64,000 nucleotides of DNA. It comes from Heliopora coerulea (lineage: Eukaryota; Cnidaria; Anthozoa; Scleralcyonacea; Helioporidae). The DNA lies in contig JASJOG010000662.1 of assembly GCA_030142905.1 (NCBI GenBank), positions 1 to 64,000 on the forward strand, given 5' to 3'. The position numbers and the translations under genes were made by a program. Numbering within the stretch: the first letter of the stretch is position 1; each line of letters begins with the position of its first letter. Shown here one piece after another: positions 1-31,339 of this stretch. The notes beneath the pieces were generated by a model. It was not told where the DNA came from and did no database searches. It worked only from the letters and a program-made list of their open reading frames with translations.

Positions 1-1065
1 ATCTTCATTTGAAACGTTAAGGAAATAAGTTTATCAGTATGCGGTGTGAGCTTCTCTCGAACTTGTACCTGGGGCCCGTGTTGAGGTTGAGGCCCGGGGC
101 AAACTGCCCCAGTTGCCCCACCCTCTGGGCGGGCCTGTTTGATATTGACAGTGAAAACATACTTCAGAAATTGACAGATCAACGTTAAATATCAAATGAG
201 CTCTAGAAAATGAGCTCTAGATCTAGAAAAACATGTTCTATGTTACCAAAAACAACCTCTGATGACATTACGAGTTTCATAAAGGTTTGCTGCATTGATC
301 AGCTCTTCAGCAACAGTAATCATTTGATGCAAATGACCAATCGGATGGGATTTTTATTATCACGGTTGACATACTGATACCCTGCGCCTATTTCATGTCA
401 GCAGGTTAGCGGTTAAGCATTTCTTCACTTTGAAAGCATAGCAATTTGGCATTGTAAGTCCAAATCTCGTATTCAGAAAATGCATTTCTAGCGGACTAAC
501 TCCACTTAAGTCATTCAAGAAACCTAAGATCTGAAATTTATATTCTAAGAGATTCTATATAAAATCGAAAGTCTAATTAGCTCATCTCGTTTATAGTTTG
601 GAAAACAGATGTAAATTTTATCTGAAGGGTTACCCGTTTTAAAATAACTTTAAATAAATAAATAAATTAATTAACTAATTTACTCTCATGCAGGCTCACC
701 ATTTGAGGTAAAAAATGGGAATGTTGATTCAAGCACCGAAAGATTGAAGCTTTCCTGACTTAGAGTTATGATTATCTAATTTGCCTAGAGAAAAAGATTT
801 TTTACGTTGGTTAAGCCATGTTTGTTCACTGACTTTCTTTCAAACATAACGCACGTTGGTCCATATCATTGAGTGCGAAATTGACGTTAATGGGTAATTG
901 TGGACAGAAATAAAGATAAAGTAAGAAGCAAACTTTGAAATACATCTGACAAACGGCGATATTTCGACCTTAATTAAAGTTTTGAAATATCTTATGTCCT
1001 AAAATCGTCGGCTGGTAATGGCTATTGGGAATAAAAATATTCGACATTAACTAAGACGGAGTATT

Positions 1066-1259
1066 AACTTAAAACATAATCCGAAAAACGTCATCTTGTT
1101 AACTTGATATTCAAGTTATAAACAAAACAAGACCAGCACGAAGTTGTCTTTATCTCTGTCTTGTCTTGTTCATAACTTGAATATCAAGCAAACAAGATGG
1201 CGTTTTTTGGATTATGTTTTATTCTTTACGTTTTGAAATAGTCGGCTGGTTATGGTTTT
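1066..1259. mobile_element. Short fold-back insertion with GAGTATT target duplication
   Basis: A ~190-bp element: inverted arms (ACATAATCC...GGATTATGT, then TTGATATTCAAGTTAT and its complement) around a short centre, followed by a tail ending GTCGGCTGGTTATGG. GAGTATT occurs at 1,059-1,065 and 1,260-1,266. The orthologous place in copy B (about 54,830) has a single uninterrupted version, so the insertion is proved by the empty site. It shares ends and tail with the element at 44,467-44,719. Confidence 0.65.
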
Positions 1260-1732
1260 GAGTATTAGCTTAATGGCAGCAAATTCGCTGAAGTCATTTC
1301 GACGACTGATGGAAACCATTTGGTGACAGAAGACCAATGTCATGTCTTAGTTAACGACATATATTTCTTTTGCTTCATCACAGAATTATCCGTCAGTGCC
1401 ACTTCTCCCGCAATATGAAATACAGCGGAGGCGGGAGTAAAAAATGGTTTACTGAATTTTTTGCAATTGATATATGTCTCGCATTTTTAAAAAGTCCCGC
1501 ATTTTTAGAAAGTCCAGGGACCAATCAGCGGGGAGTGAGAAGCCGATCTCAAAAGTTGATTTTATCAAATAAATTTGAAATCTGTATACAAACTGTAATT
1601 TTCAGTTCTAAGATTTTTGACTTTATCACTTTTGACTTTGTAAATTTTAACTGTTCCATGTTGATATTGAAATATACAAGGGAAGACCAGATGGATCTTA
1701 CAGTACATAGATTGACTGCTAATGACTAATAC

Positions 1733-20559
<18,827 letters not shown>

Positions 20560-20660
20560 TTCTAATGCGACAATCCACTTCACTGCAGTGAAGTCTGAAT
20601 CAAATGTACTTCAGCTCAATTCAGTTCCCGCTTAAATATACTCGAACGTTTTATAATGCA
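20560..20660 (-). promoter_or_regulatory. Probable core promoter and 5' leader of acidic gene copy A
   Basis: On the minus strand a TATA-like run (TATATTTAAG, about 20,635-20,644) and a second one (TTATAAAACG, about 20,647-20,656) lie roughly 80-95 bp before the ATG at 20,559. A perfect 16-bp palindrome (CTTCACTGCAGTGAAG) sits at about 20,579-20,594, next to the start. Transcription start and function are inferred from position only. Confidence 0.35.
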
Positions 20661-22714
20661 AATGAATAAAAGTTTTTAATAATCATATATACTTTGACCA
20701 AAACAAGTTAATGGAAACCAATTTTGAATGGTAATTATTTCTCCGTTACTAAGTGGAGGCGTGATGTCTTCCAACAAATTGCTTTCAAAGTTTAAAAAAC
20801 TTGAGTCTATTCAGTTTCAATTTTACTTTTAGCTGTTCAAACGTTAGAGTTCTATAGAAAAATATTGGAATGGGATATCCCACTCCTGAAACGTTTGAGA
20901 TTCGATTGATATATAGCAGGGGAAATGCATAAAATGTCAGAATTTGTTGAAGCGTCGATTATTGAAACAAAAGGTCTCAGGACCGCTTGCGCTGACATGT
21001 AAACTGTCTAAGTACTGACGCAAGTAGTCTCCACAAACAATTCTATCAACTCAAAGCGTTCTTTGTGCAGATAATGAAAAAAATACATCCGCATTTTATT
21101 GGTGAAAAAGTGGGCGGATGAGGTTTAAAAGATCGTATAAGCAAGTCCAAGTCTGGTGTGGGCACGCATCCTATGTGCGAAAAGATTGGTTTTAAAAATA
21201 TGATTCTCAACGAATGGTTTTGTCCAAAATCATGATTCAAAACAGGGAAAAAGTAATTGGTTTTCTCTATCTCCTAACGATCTATCTTTCTTGCAAGAAA
21301 AGTGTTAACACTACCATTCTAATGTTTTTAAAAAGACGAAGGCCAAGGGCAATACTTCTTACAACACAGTGCTACCTCGGCCCATGGCAAACGTTATTTA
21401 CGCCTTTAAAAAGCCAATGAGGGACTTGGAAATGACATTGCATGTAGTACACTAAATGTTCCAGAAGTTCTTTCCAAGCATGTTTTATGACACATGCTTG
21501 AGATGCAATTTCAAAATAAATTGGATTCAGCTCTCGAAAGGACTTCATCATCTCAGGTGATGTCACGCGGACAATTTTTAACGACTATACTTAACGCAAA
21601 ACAAAAAGTTGAAACATGTAACACGACGCGTGAACGATTTTTCCAGATATTTTGTTGCGGCAACATGTTGCGTTAAAAGTCGTTGTCTCGTTCCAGTGTG
21701 TCAACACCTTTACAGTGGCGGCAAAATTTACTAGTGGGTTTTTCAACCAATCACATGTCAAGGAATGGTTACTAGAATTCATGGCTTTGAGTGCCATCAT
21801 TTTTCCTCCATAACAGCCTTGATCACACATCGTCCGACATCTCAATCAATTTTCGCTGCACTTGGTGGATTTTTAGTTTAGCAGTAATTCCGCTAAAACA
21901 TCGTATATAAGCAATTTTCTACATCAGTGCATCGAGTGTTAAGTACTTTTTTTACTTGATTCCGACGTTCCTATGTTGCAGATGTTGAAGAGTTTTTCCA
22001 GCGACTAAAAGTCCATGAATGACTAAGAAGTGCACCAATGACGGAAATATTTGTCTTAATTTCGCACTTTTCGAAACTCATGTTGTTGTTGTTTGTTTAA
22101 TCATCCTTCAACAGAAAACTCACGTCACGCAAGCGTGATTTTCAGTGAGTTCCTACTCCTGAGTAGAGCAGACCCCTGCTCTACTGAACACCAGAAAACG
22201 ACTTTTTATGTTTAGTCTTACCCTTGGGAGTTGAATTTCCTGATCTTCTGCAATGACTCATCCTTCGTTTGTTTTGTTACATGAATGTGTATGGATAAAC
22301 GGAATCTGTTCTAAACGCAAGAACTCATTAGATCTAGAGATGATTATCACTTGACAAAAAGGGGAAGTTTTTGGCGCTCAATCGGAAATACAATTTGAAT
22401 ATGCAAGACGAAAAATGGGAAATATACACTGGTATATGTGTTGTTATTATTACATATTTAAAGAATTAAAAACGATGTTTCGGCTGCACTAGTATTCCCC
22501 ATTTTTCCACTTGTCTTCGATGTTATTCAGTGAGATTATCGGACTTTAGTACGAACAATATGTAAAAGCAATAGGCAAGGTTTCGGTGTTGTGCCAATTT
22601 TAATTGCAACTTAGCCTCTCACCTTTGAAGGCTTTGCTCTTGGCAGAACGGTGACATTGAGAATCCAGTCTCTTGTAGAAAGAATTCGCATATGAACTTA
22701 ATTACTCTATGGAT
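20661..22714. other. Intergenic stretch upstream of gene A
   Basis: No gene is supported. Short frames at 21,214-21,845 overlap each other on both strands and share no family. A small inverted repeat (CAACATGTTG) at about 21,660 may mark an old MITE. Confidence 0.35.
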
Positions 22715-23085
22715 TGATTTATGGCTTTGTAATTCGAAAACAACTTTCCCTCCCAACTTGGCTCAAATGAAAATTTAGATGTTAAAGAAACAATATAATA
22801 CCATTAGTCCTAATCATCTGGTGATACGCTAATTCTTGATAAAACTGGTGAGTCTACTGTACACCTGCCGCCAGTTAATTATGGTCAGAGGAAAGTTCCC
22901 CTTTTTGTAGTGAAAATAGTTCTTTTCTGTCGACAAACACAATGACAATAGGAATGTATTCAAGTTGTATTTGTTTTGAGAGTGCACTGGTTTATTGCTT
23001 TGTAATTCGAAAACAACTTTCTCTCCCAACTTGGTTGAAAGATAAATTTAGATGTTAAAGAAAGAACATAATACCATTAGTTTCT
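22715..23085. repeat. Host tandem duplication (unit ~275 bp), second unit split by a PLE
   Basis: The run TTTGTAATTCGAAAACAACT begins at about 22,725 and again at about 23,000. The remainder of the second unit (ATACCATTAGTG...GTGCACT) reappears at 25,339-25,530, after the PLE. Confidence 0.65.
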
Positions 23086-25338
23086 ATTAGATCGTAGAAG
23101 CACAAGTGCTTATAAAGACTTCAAATAAACGACAAATTTCTTTATTGCATATATGGTTCGTCAAAACTCATGCCATCTTCAGTGCAAATGATAATAGGTT
23201 ATTTACAAGTGATATTTATATGTGACCTGATAAACATTACAAGTGTATGACTCATCTAATATAAATTCTCATACATGTGTGTCAGAATGATGAATTACAA
23301 AGGTGCGACTAGTTAATGGAGGTGGTGGGCGTTGAAAGCGAGATGTAGAATTGTTAATGAAGTGTGGTAGACAAGAACAGTTAAGAAGAAGAAAAAAAAA
23401 TTATATATACGTGTGTATATTGGAGTTATAAGCTAAACATGGTGTTAAGATGATGGACCTGAACATTAAGTTCGGGTTTGAGTTTCTTAATATTTCAGAA
23501 TCATCCTCAGGGTATTATGAAATGATAACTTCACAATTAACCTACACTGCTGAAGTCAACTGAAAAATGTTGACTCGAGCGGGATTTGAACTCGCACCTT
23601 CGAGATACCAGGCCGCCGCTCTACCTGTTGAGCTATCGAGTCCACGGGGGTTGGAGGCGAGTTTTTATTCAATTTAAGTGCACGAGATATTCTCGCGACA
23701 ACTTAACGCTATCCATGAGGATGGATGTGCAGTGTTTCAATTCTATTTCAGAATCATCCTCTGGTTATTATGAAATGATAACTTCACAATTAATCAATAT
23801 TAATATGTAGCGCTTCTTTGAGTTTAGGAGAAAGGTCAGATTTATCGGAGTCTGATTTTAAAACATGAGGAGTTATGACGATCATCCATTTCTCTTAACA
23901 TGTATCCAAGCTCTCTCGTTTCTCAAGTAAAAAATGAGGAGTTATACTGACGTTTGCAAGCAGAGGATTTTTGAAGGTGCTTGAATATGTGGGAATGTTT
24001 GTCAGTTTGTGTGTGCTCATTAATCTGAGTGGTGAGGTGACGAGTGGCTTCGCCAATGTAACTGTTAGAAAATTACGACGAAACCCGTGTTTCATTTTAT
24101 CCTAGACATGTTGACAACACCTTTTGTATATTTCACAATGAGCACGACGCGATGCTATTTCTCGATTATTTAAACCGTCGACATGTTAACATCAAATTTA
24201 CTTTTAAAAAGGAGAAAAATGGTAAACTTCCATTCTTAGATGGTTTGGTAACCAAATCAACAAACACCTGCACTACAATTACTTTTCACAAAAAAACATA
24301 CACCGGTCTGCTCATGAAATTTTTGAGTTTCTCACCCATGAATTATAAGATAGGACTGATAAAAACACTAATTGATAGGACCCGTAAAATAAATAACACG
24401 GAAACCGGCTTCAAAGAAGATCTCAACAAACTTATTTTTACTCTTATACGTAACTTATTTCCTTTCCACATAATACACAAAGTCATCAGTAAATACAATG
24501 AAGAACCACGCCATTCTGACCAAACAAAACAAACAGAAGATGACAAACGAAATACACGCTACTTCAAACTACCATACACCGGCTTCTACTCAAAAATAAC
24601 ACAACGCAAACTCAAGTCACTTATACAACGGTGATGCACCGACCTAGAGATCACACTTGTTTTTTCACCATACAAAATTAAGAATCTTTTTAGTTTTAAA
24701 GACCCGATTCCTGGAGAGCTTAAATCTTATGTGGTATATCAGTTTACTTGTGCGGGATCTAATTCCCGTTACATTGGCGAAACCACTCGTCACCTCACCG
24801 CTCGGATTAATGAGCCCACACAAACTGGCAAACATTCCCACATATTCAAATACGTTCAAAAATCCTCTGCTTGCAAACTTCAGTATAACTCCTCATGTTT
24901 TAAAATCATAGACTCCGATAAATCTGTCCTTTCTCTTAAACTCAAAGAAGCGCTACACATTAAGGAACTCAAACCCGAACTTTATGTTCAAGTCCATCAT
25001 CTTAACACCATGTTTAGCTTATAACTCCAATATACACACATATATATAATTTTTTTTTTCTTCTTCTTAACTGTTCTTGTCTACCACACTTCATTAACAA
25101 TTCTACATCTCGCTTTCAACGCCTACCACCTCCATTAACTAGTCGCACCTTTGTAATTAATCATTCTGACACACATGTATGAGAATTTATATTAGATGAG
25201 TCATACACTTGTAATGTTTATCAGGTCACATATAAATATCACTTGTAAATAACCTATTATCATTTGCACTGAAGATGGCATGAGTTTTGACGAAACATGT
25301 ATGCAATAAAGAAACTTGTCGTTTACTTGAAGTCTTTA
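23086..25338 (+). mobile_element. Penelope-like element, 5' truncated, with inverted terminal repeats
   Basis: The left terminal repeat (23,095-23,470) is the inverse of 25,000-25,335. The coding part at about 24,110-24,630 (D-Y-L-N-R-R-H-V-N-I-K-F-T-F-K-K-E-K-N-G) is the post-catalytic RT region with P-F-L-D-G; after a frameshift, 24,660-25,021 gives a GIY-YIG domain (C-A-G-S-N-S-R-Y-I-G-E-T-T-R-H). The catalytic RT part is absent. The inverted left end also carries an antisense piece at 23,820-24,090. A SINE has inserted at about 23,480-23,810. Confidence 0.72.
23569..23645 (-). mobile_element. tRNA-like SINE head inside the PLE terminal repeat
   Basis: 77 nt with a good A box (TAGCTCAACAGG), B box (GAGTTCAAATCCC) and acceptor stem GTGGACT/AGTCAAC (one mismatch). 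This is the best-preserved head of the family here; flanked on both sides by ATTTCAGAATCATCCT and TATTATGAAATGATAACTTC repeats. Confidence 0.6.
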
Positions 25339-25530
25339 ATACCATTAGTGTAAATCATCTGGTGATACGCAAATTCTTGATGAAACTGGTGAGGCAACTG
25401 TACACCTGCCACCAGTTAATTATTGTCAGAGGAAAGTTCCCCTTTTTGTAGTGAAAATAGTTCTTTTCTGTCAACAAACACAATGACAATAGGAATGTAT
25501 TCAAGTTGTATTTGTTTGAGAGTGCACTTT

Positions 25531-26180
25531 TCGTGACTAAGAGTAGCTGTAAACATCACACTTAAGTCGGCTCAAATAGAATGCTGATGATTAAGTTCGA
25601 CTTAAGTTCGATGTCTAAAGCCGGATTTAGAGTCTTATAACATCTAACTCTAGTCTAGGGCAAGAAGCCAAGTCGGATAATGATAGTTGTCTGTGACTTA
25701 CACCACGGGGAACTTTCCACGCACTTTTGTTTGCTGCACTCGAATAGATTTATCGAAACAGACCAAGTTTGACCCAAATCAGTTAAATAGTGTTTTGGAT
25801 GAGGCGGTTTTACACAGGGGCGGTGTTTATTTGAGAGCAGCGCTCTTTAAAAATCATAACAATTGTAAATGGTAACAAGCAGGTGTTAACTGAAAAACAT
25901 TGTAATACCGGAAAATAAATTTTCCGAGGCTGGTTTGAATTGAATTGTACCATGCTTGTCTTTTAGTTTGGATCCTTGAAGAATTCAGTCTGGTGATGCT
26001 TCGATTAAGCGCCGCATTGTTGTGATCGAATGAAGCATCAAGTTCAAATCTTCAGAAAGTCGTTGCTAGTTCGATACAGGATCTAACCAGTAAACCTCTG
26101 ATGACCAGTACAACGCTTTGTAAGCATCCGAGTCCCAGTAGTTGAGTTGCCTGTCATTAGAGGGTTAAACGTTTCATCAA
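25531..26180. other. Unassigned sequence
   Basis: No coding, RNA or repeat signal that can be supported on either strand. Confidence 0.35.
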
Positions 26181-26444
26181 CAGGGTGTATCAAAAAAACT
26201 GCAAACACTGTAATTTGCATAAGTAGATACTGCAAATAGCATTTCAATGCCTGTGCAACTAATTATGCTTCTGGAATTTAAAAATACGTTTTAATTTTCC
26301 TTGTTATTAGAATAACCACACAGTACGAATTTCGACATCCCCAAGCATTGTGTTTACGCACCCTTGGGATCAATTAGTGCTAAATTATGCAACTTTCATA
26401 AATATCTGATTTCAAAAGAGTTTGTGGGTTTTTGATACACCCTG
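26181..26444. mobile_element. Mariner-type MITE
   Basis: Ends are CAGGGTGTATCAAAAA and TTTTTGATACACCCTG, the CAGGGTGT terminus typical of mariner-like elements and close to the element at 36,859. The interior is non-coding. Confidence 0.55.
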
Positions 26445-27570
26445 TATAGAGTTCAGTTATATTTTCTGAGGATTTGAGGCATAACTAACGATCGCGTGTT
26501 GTTCAACTCATTGTGTGCTGGTAAAGCGACCATTGAGCCTTTTACAATGATCATAGCTTAGCCGCGTAAAGTGGAGATTTAAGTTCCTATTTCATGAGCC
26601 ACAATCGTTTTTAGGCTCAACGGACGTGTCTTTCAAGGACACACATCAAAGTTGACAGGCCGCATGTATTAAATGGCTTGAGGAAAATGAGAGAAAACCA
26701 GATATATATTGATCATGATAAGTGAAGATGAATGATTTAAAATAAAAATTGAATCTTATTAGCCAAATCGTCTCATGAGTATTTCACTATTTACCAAGTA
26801 TTAGAAAGTCTCGTACTACATTAAGAAATAGAAAAATAAAGATCTTTATTCTAATTTAATTGACACAAGTCATGTTGGAAAATTATATTACAGGTTTGAC
26901 AAAGAACATTTTTATTGTTTGCAAAACAGGAATATAGAGTGACAATAAATACACGTCAAGTGGATCTTCGGTTTCATCGATACACATAATTGCTTAATAA
27001 GACACTTACCTTGGGTAAGTTTATCGCACACAAAAGAAAACAAAAAGCAATTTCAAGAGAGTCCTTGACGTTTTCACACCAATTTTAAACGTTATCAAAC
27101 TCCTTGAAAGGAAGGTTAAAAGGCAGATGTGTGACTCAATTTCCGGTTAGCAAATGCCATTAATTCTTAGTAAATTCTTGGTAATTTTTAGGACTAATAC
27201 TTAGTAGGTACCGCAAGCTGACCATACCCTTCGACGTCTCACACAACCCATTCTAAGAACAACATTAACAGGAAGATGATTCGGATGTTGTTAACAGAAC
27301 TGAAAACAACTGGAAAACGATCCATTGATATTCAAACAACATCAAGTTACATTTCATTTACATTGATTTCATTAGGGTACGACTGCAAATCACCACAGCA
27401 AGAACACCGAGCTACTTTTTTGTTTAATTCAATGGTTCTCATTAGTTACAGTCTTAAACCTATGAGATAAAAAGCGATAGAATTTGCTTGGTGGAAAAAT
27501 AACCCTTAAATCATAAAGGTTTGTGAAGTCGACTAAAATCAAAATGGAAGACCTGACAAAGATTACGTAG
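26445..27570. other. Unassigned sequence
   Basis: AT-rich, with no supported gene. The short frame at 27,276-27,470 has no recognisable features. Confidence 0.3.
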
Positions 27571-27574
27571 CACA

Positions 27575-28265
27575 TTGCAAAGAAATGTGGAAATTACAGA
27601 CCTATTTCGGTTCTACCAGTTATTGCCTAAATAATGGAAAAAACTTATATACGACCAATTAAGTAAGTTTTTGAATGATAACAATATTATCTCAAAACAA
27701 CAATCAGGATTTCGTCAGTATCATTCCACAGGAACATCTTTATTGCAAACGAAAGACAAATGGCTGATGAACATTGACAAGGGTTTAATTAATGGTGTAT
27801 TGTTCCTCGACCTAAAGAAAGCACTTGATATCGTAGGTCATCAAATACTTTTATCTAAGCTTGAACTATATGGCGTAAAAAACCAGGCTCTTAGTCTGTT
27901 TAAATCATATTTAGATAACAGAATGCAAATCTGTATACTACAAGGTATAAAGTCAAAGCCAAGAAAAATTCAATGTGGTGTTCCACAAGGATCAAATCTA
28001 GGACCATTATTGTTTTCCCTCTACATTAATGACCTTCCTAACTGTCTTCAAAATACTCAAGCCTCGATGTTTGCAGATGATACCAACTTATCTAGTTTAA
28101 GAACTTCACCAACTGACATTGAAAACAAAATCAATGCAGATCTACATAATGTCAATACTTGGCTAACAGCAAACAAATTGACTTTAAATATTAAAGAAAC
28201 AGAGTTTATGCTAATAGCATCAAAAAAGAGACTAAAGCAATTTACTGAAACTCCAAATATTATAA
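27575..28265 (+). mobile_element. LINE reverse transcriptase fragment
   Basis: It starts with a broken G-N-Y-R-P-I-S-V-L-P motif, then a 210-codon frame with Q-S-G-F-R-Q-Y-H-S-T, F-L-D-L-K-K-A (first catalytic Asp), C-G-V-P-Q-G-S-N-L-G-P-L-L-F and F-A-D-D-T-N (catalytic Asp pair). Non-LTR RT of the Jockey/CR1/RTE kind. The endonuclease and 3' end are absent, so it is a dead fragment. Confidence 0.85.
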
Positions 28266-29273
28266 TTGGAATTTATGCAATAAGTTCGAAAACCGGTGAT
28301 TGATTTCCTGAGGAGACGGGGATTATGAGTGGTCATTGACCTGGATGACCTATTAGGGACCTTGAGCAAGCTAGGACAGTGACGGCGACGATAAACTGAG
28401 GCAATCTATACTTTAGCATTTGAAGGAGACCACGGATCATTGACATCGTAATTAACACTTGATATTTGTTCTTCGACCTCTGGAATACATCAGATTCCAA
28501 AAGGTGTCGGTTGAATGGGTTGAAATCGAACTCAACTAACATTTTTTGTCGCCTCAAGAGCCAATGTCGTCTTGAATACGTTAAAACGCCCTGAGTGGCT
28601 TTGTGCTCAGAACTTGAACAGCATTAGGATTACTCTTGGGATAAAAAAATAAAAAAAAAAAAATTAAAAAAATCTATTCTCTTTGTTTTTGATGAAACAT
28701 TCTGTTGCAGGAAGGACGTCGTCTTTGACGTTTCCGTCGTGTTTGCGTAAGGTCTCTATTCTTGGTGTATCAGGGTCTACATGAGATAACTCAATTATTT
28801 AACGAAGTATGCCAACTGTTTACCGACCTTATGAGCCTATTATGATGACCCCAGAGTAGTTGGTCATTCGAAGCGTTCTTTTCTTTAACACAGCAATCAT
28901 CTCGTCGAAAATGCGTGGCACATTGTGTGAAAAAAAATGTCAACCGAATAGCCGACATAAGATAAGACGAACAACTTGTTATTTCGTACAAAGCACCGCA
29001 AATGAGATCAGCAGTGAGACACGGTCAAGGTGGTTACATACAATTCTTACTTGAGCAGCAGTATCCAAAGGACACACAGGATATTCGACAAGTGCAGCAT
29101 CGACATCCGAAGTTGCAAATTTACTGTCATTGTTTTAGTTCTCTAACAAAACACCTAAACTCTCAGCAAAAAACCTCTTTCTTGAAATGAACGACTGCAA
29201 TCATTCAACAAGTGGATATATATATTTAGTGTATACCTGGCAGGTGGATAGTGTCTTTTGTGCAATTTGATTA

Positions 29274-29274
<1 letters not shown>
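28266..29274. other. Unassigned sequence with an A-rich tract
   Basis: An A-rich run at about 28,646-28,672 may be an old retroposon tail. Small overlapping frames are not supported. Confidence 0.35.
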
Positions 29275-29308
<34 letters not shown>

Positions 29309-29309
29309 G
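29275..29309. repeat. (TTA)n microsatellite
   Basis: About eleven TTA units at the left edge of a minus-strand LINE end. Confidence 0.9.
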
Positions 29310-29379
29310 TTATCATTATTATTGTTTTTCCACACAGTCTACTAAAATAAACTGGAGTAAAACTAGGAGCAAGTTGCTA

Positions 29380-29790
29380 CCTAACCTAAGGTCCTAGAGT
29401 TGCATGTCCTTCACGTCCATAACCCTTCGTATGATTCTTACTGTTCCTAGTAATACTGTCTTTTGCAGCATTTCAACTGGTATTACAGTCCCAATCTTTT
29501 CCTTCAAGTCTTTTTGATACCGTTCCCAGGGCACCAACAACTATTGGTATGACTTCCACTTGATTTAATGTCCACATTATACTTGATATTTATATTTTCA
29601 AATCATGGTACTTTAAAATTTTTTCCAATTCCTTCGTTTCCACCCTATTATCTCCAGGTCCTGCTATGTCAGTAATATACGTTGTCTTCTTTTCTTTATC
29701 CACTATAATTAGATCAGGTCTCCTGTGTTGTATTTCATGGCCACATTGAACATTGAAATCTCACAATAGCTTATGACGACTATTTTCTAA
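29380..29790 (-). mobile_element. LINE 3' end with restriction-like endonuclease domain
   Basis: Minus-strand frames read R-R-P-D-L-I-I-V-D-K-E-K-K-T-T-Y-I-T-D-I, then A-G-P-G-D, followed by a V-V-G-A-L-G-T-V-S-K-R-L motif. This P-D...D pattern is that of the C-terminal restriction-like endonuclease of R2/R4/NeSL-type LINEs. Interrupted by stops; only the 3' end remains. Confidence 0.6.
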
Positions 29791-29814
29791 CACTACTTGT
29801 GGTTGGTGTTCTTA

Positions 29815-31100
29815 CTATTTGTTTGCATGTTCCAAGTTGTATTTCCCACACAACTCCCGTAACAAACTTTCTCTAATAAGGGTATCTAATTCTAAACGGA
29901 CAGTAGTTAAAACTGAAAAATGATCGAAAGAAATCGGGTGTCCAGCTTCTCTTTTATGTGCTAGAATGGTGGACAAAGAAGAAGGATGACAGATCTTACT
30001 TCCTGTGTAAGGCGAAATACCCATGTGTTCACAGATCCTGTTGTGTAAATTTTGGGTTGTTTCACCCTAATGCAACGCGAAGCAGCGTTGGCACGTAAAT
30101 TTATAAACGACATTGGATCTTAGGCGCATAGGAATTCGGTCTTTGAATCGGAAAAGTGTGAAAAACAACAAACTGGTCGAAATATTACTCGGAGGTCGAT
30201 GTGTGGGTGGGCGGATGATATGAACTTCAAAAGCTGTTGGCGAATTTTGAGTCCGTGACTACCAGTAAAAGGCAATAAAGTTGATAACTGCAATTTAGGT
30301 GCTGTGAGAGGTTTAATTGGCGCGTTGGAAACTATTTAGAAACGAGCAAATACAATTGTCTATAAAACGTCGCGGATCACCATTTTGAAGGAACAGACTC
30401 TTAAATTTTGCAAGTTCTTCTTGAGAAATTTAATAGGACGAACACATATTCAAATATCGAAACAAAATTGTGTAAATTAGACCTTTCTTATAAATGACAG
30501 GTAAGAAACTCACGAAATTCGTGAAAAAGCCGGTAAATGTTGGTTTTCGATAAAAAAAAAACTTGACAAATGAGCCATTAGACCGAGAAATAGTGATGTC
30601 AAGAAAGGATAGCGTTTTGTTGGACTCCACATCAAAGTTAAAGTTAATGTTGGGATGCTGTGGATTTAAATAATTTAGAAAAGGCTCGATGTGCTCACGA
30701 GATTTGAAAAACAGACAAGAGTTCACGAACTCTTGTCTGTTTGATACGGATTTCTTCATCCAGAAGTCGTCTCTGACATTGGCAGTAGGCAATGGAGTTT
30801 CGTAGGTCGCGGTTTTCTAATTAGAAGTTCAGGAAGGGAGGCATAGCATCATATTGTTTACATTTCTTTGGGAACTTGAGGTCTAGTTTGGCTTTTCCAA
30901 GTTTCAGCTCATTACACTGAAATTTTCGAGACACAGACAGCGATTCGTTGTTGTTATACCTCTCGGTTAAGATTTCGACTATCGAAATACCAGGCGGGGG
31001 TATGGTGGGGCCATGCCCCCCTGTACAGGGAGTTGTGCCCCGCCATGAAAATTTATCCATGAAGATATTGTCGAGCAACTTTTTCATCAGTATCTCCAAA
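29815..31100 (-). mobile_element. Penelope-like element fragment
   Basis: Minus strand, in order: an N-terminal leader with an RNSIAYCQCQRRLLDEE-like block around 30,775, RT C-terminal region (F-L-N-Y-L-N-P-Q-H-P-N-I-N-F, L-S-F-L-D-I-T-I) at 30,430-30,700, and a GIY-YIG segment (V-Y-K-F-T-C-Q-R-C, then G-E-T-T-Q-N-L-H-N-R-I-C-E-H) at about 29,980-30,110. Several stops and frameshifts make it inactive. Confidence 0.65.
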
Positions 31101-31339
31101 CATTAGATTAGTTAACAGTGATGGTTAACATATTGTATTAAATTTATTAATTTTTTGATACTAAATTATATTTGCACGAATATTTTTAATCTCTTTGACT
31201 TGTATTGATATGCACAAATAACCACATGTAGACATATAAGGAAGCAGCCGTTGTCGTTGATGTAGGTTCAGATGCCTTTGCAGTTTACGATATGATACTT
31301 AACCTACCCATACTCTGATACTTTACACATTCTCGCAGA

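Noticed and set aside
21591..21845. Minus frame with a G-C-Y-G-G motif suggesting a papain-type protease
   Set aside because: The motif is isolated, with no catalytic Cys, His or Asn context, and overlaps other unsupported frames.
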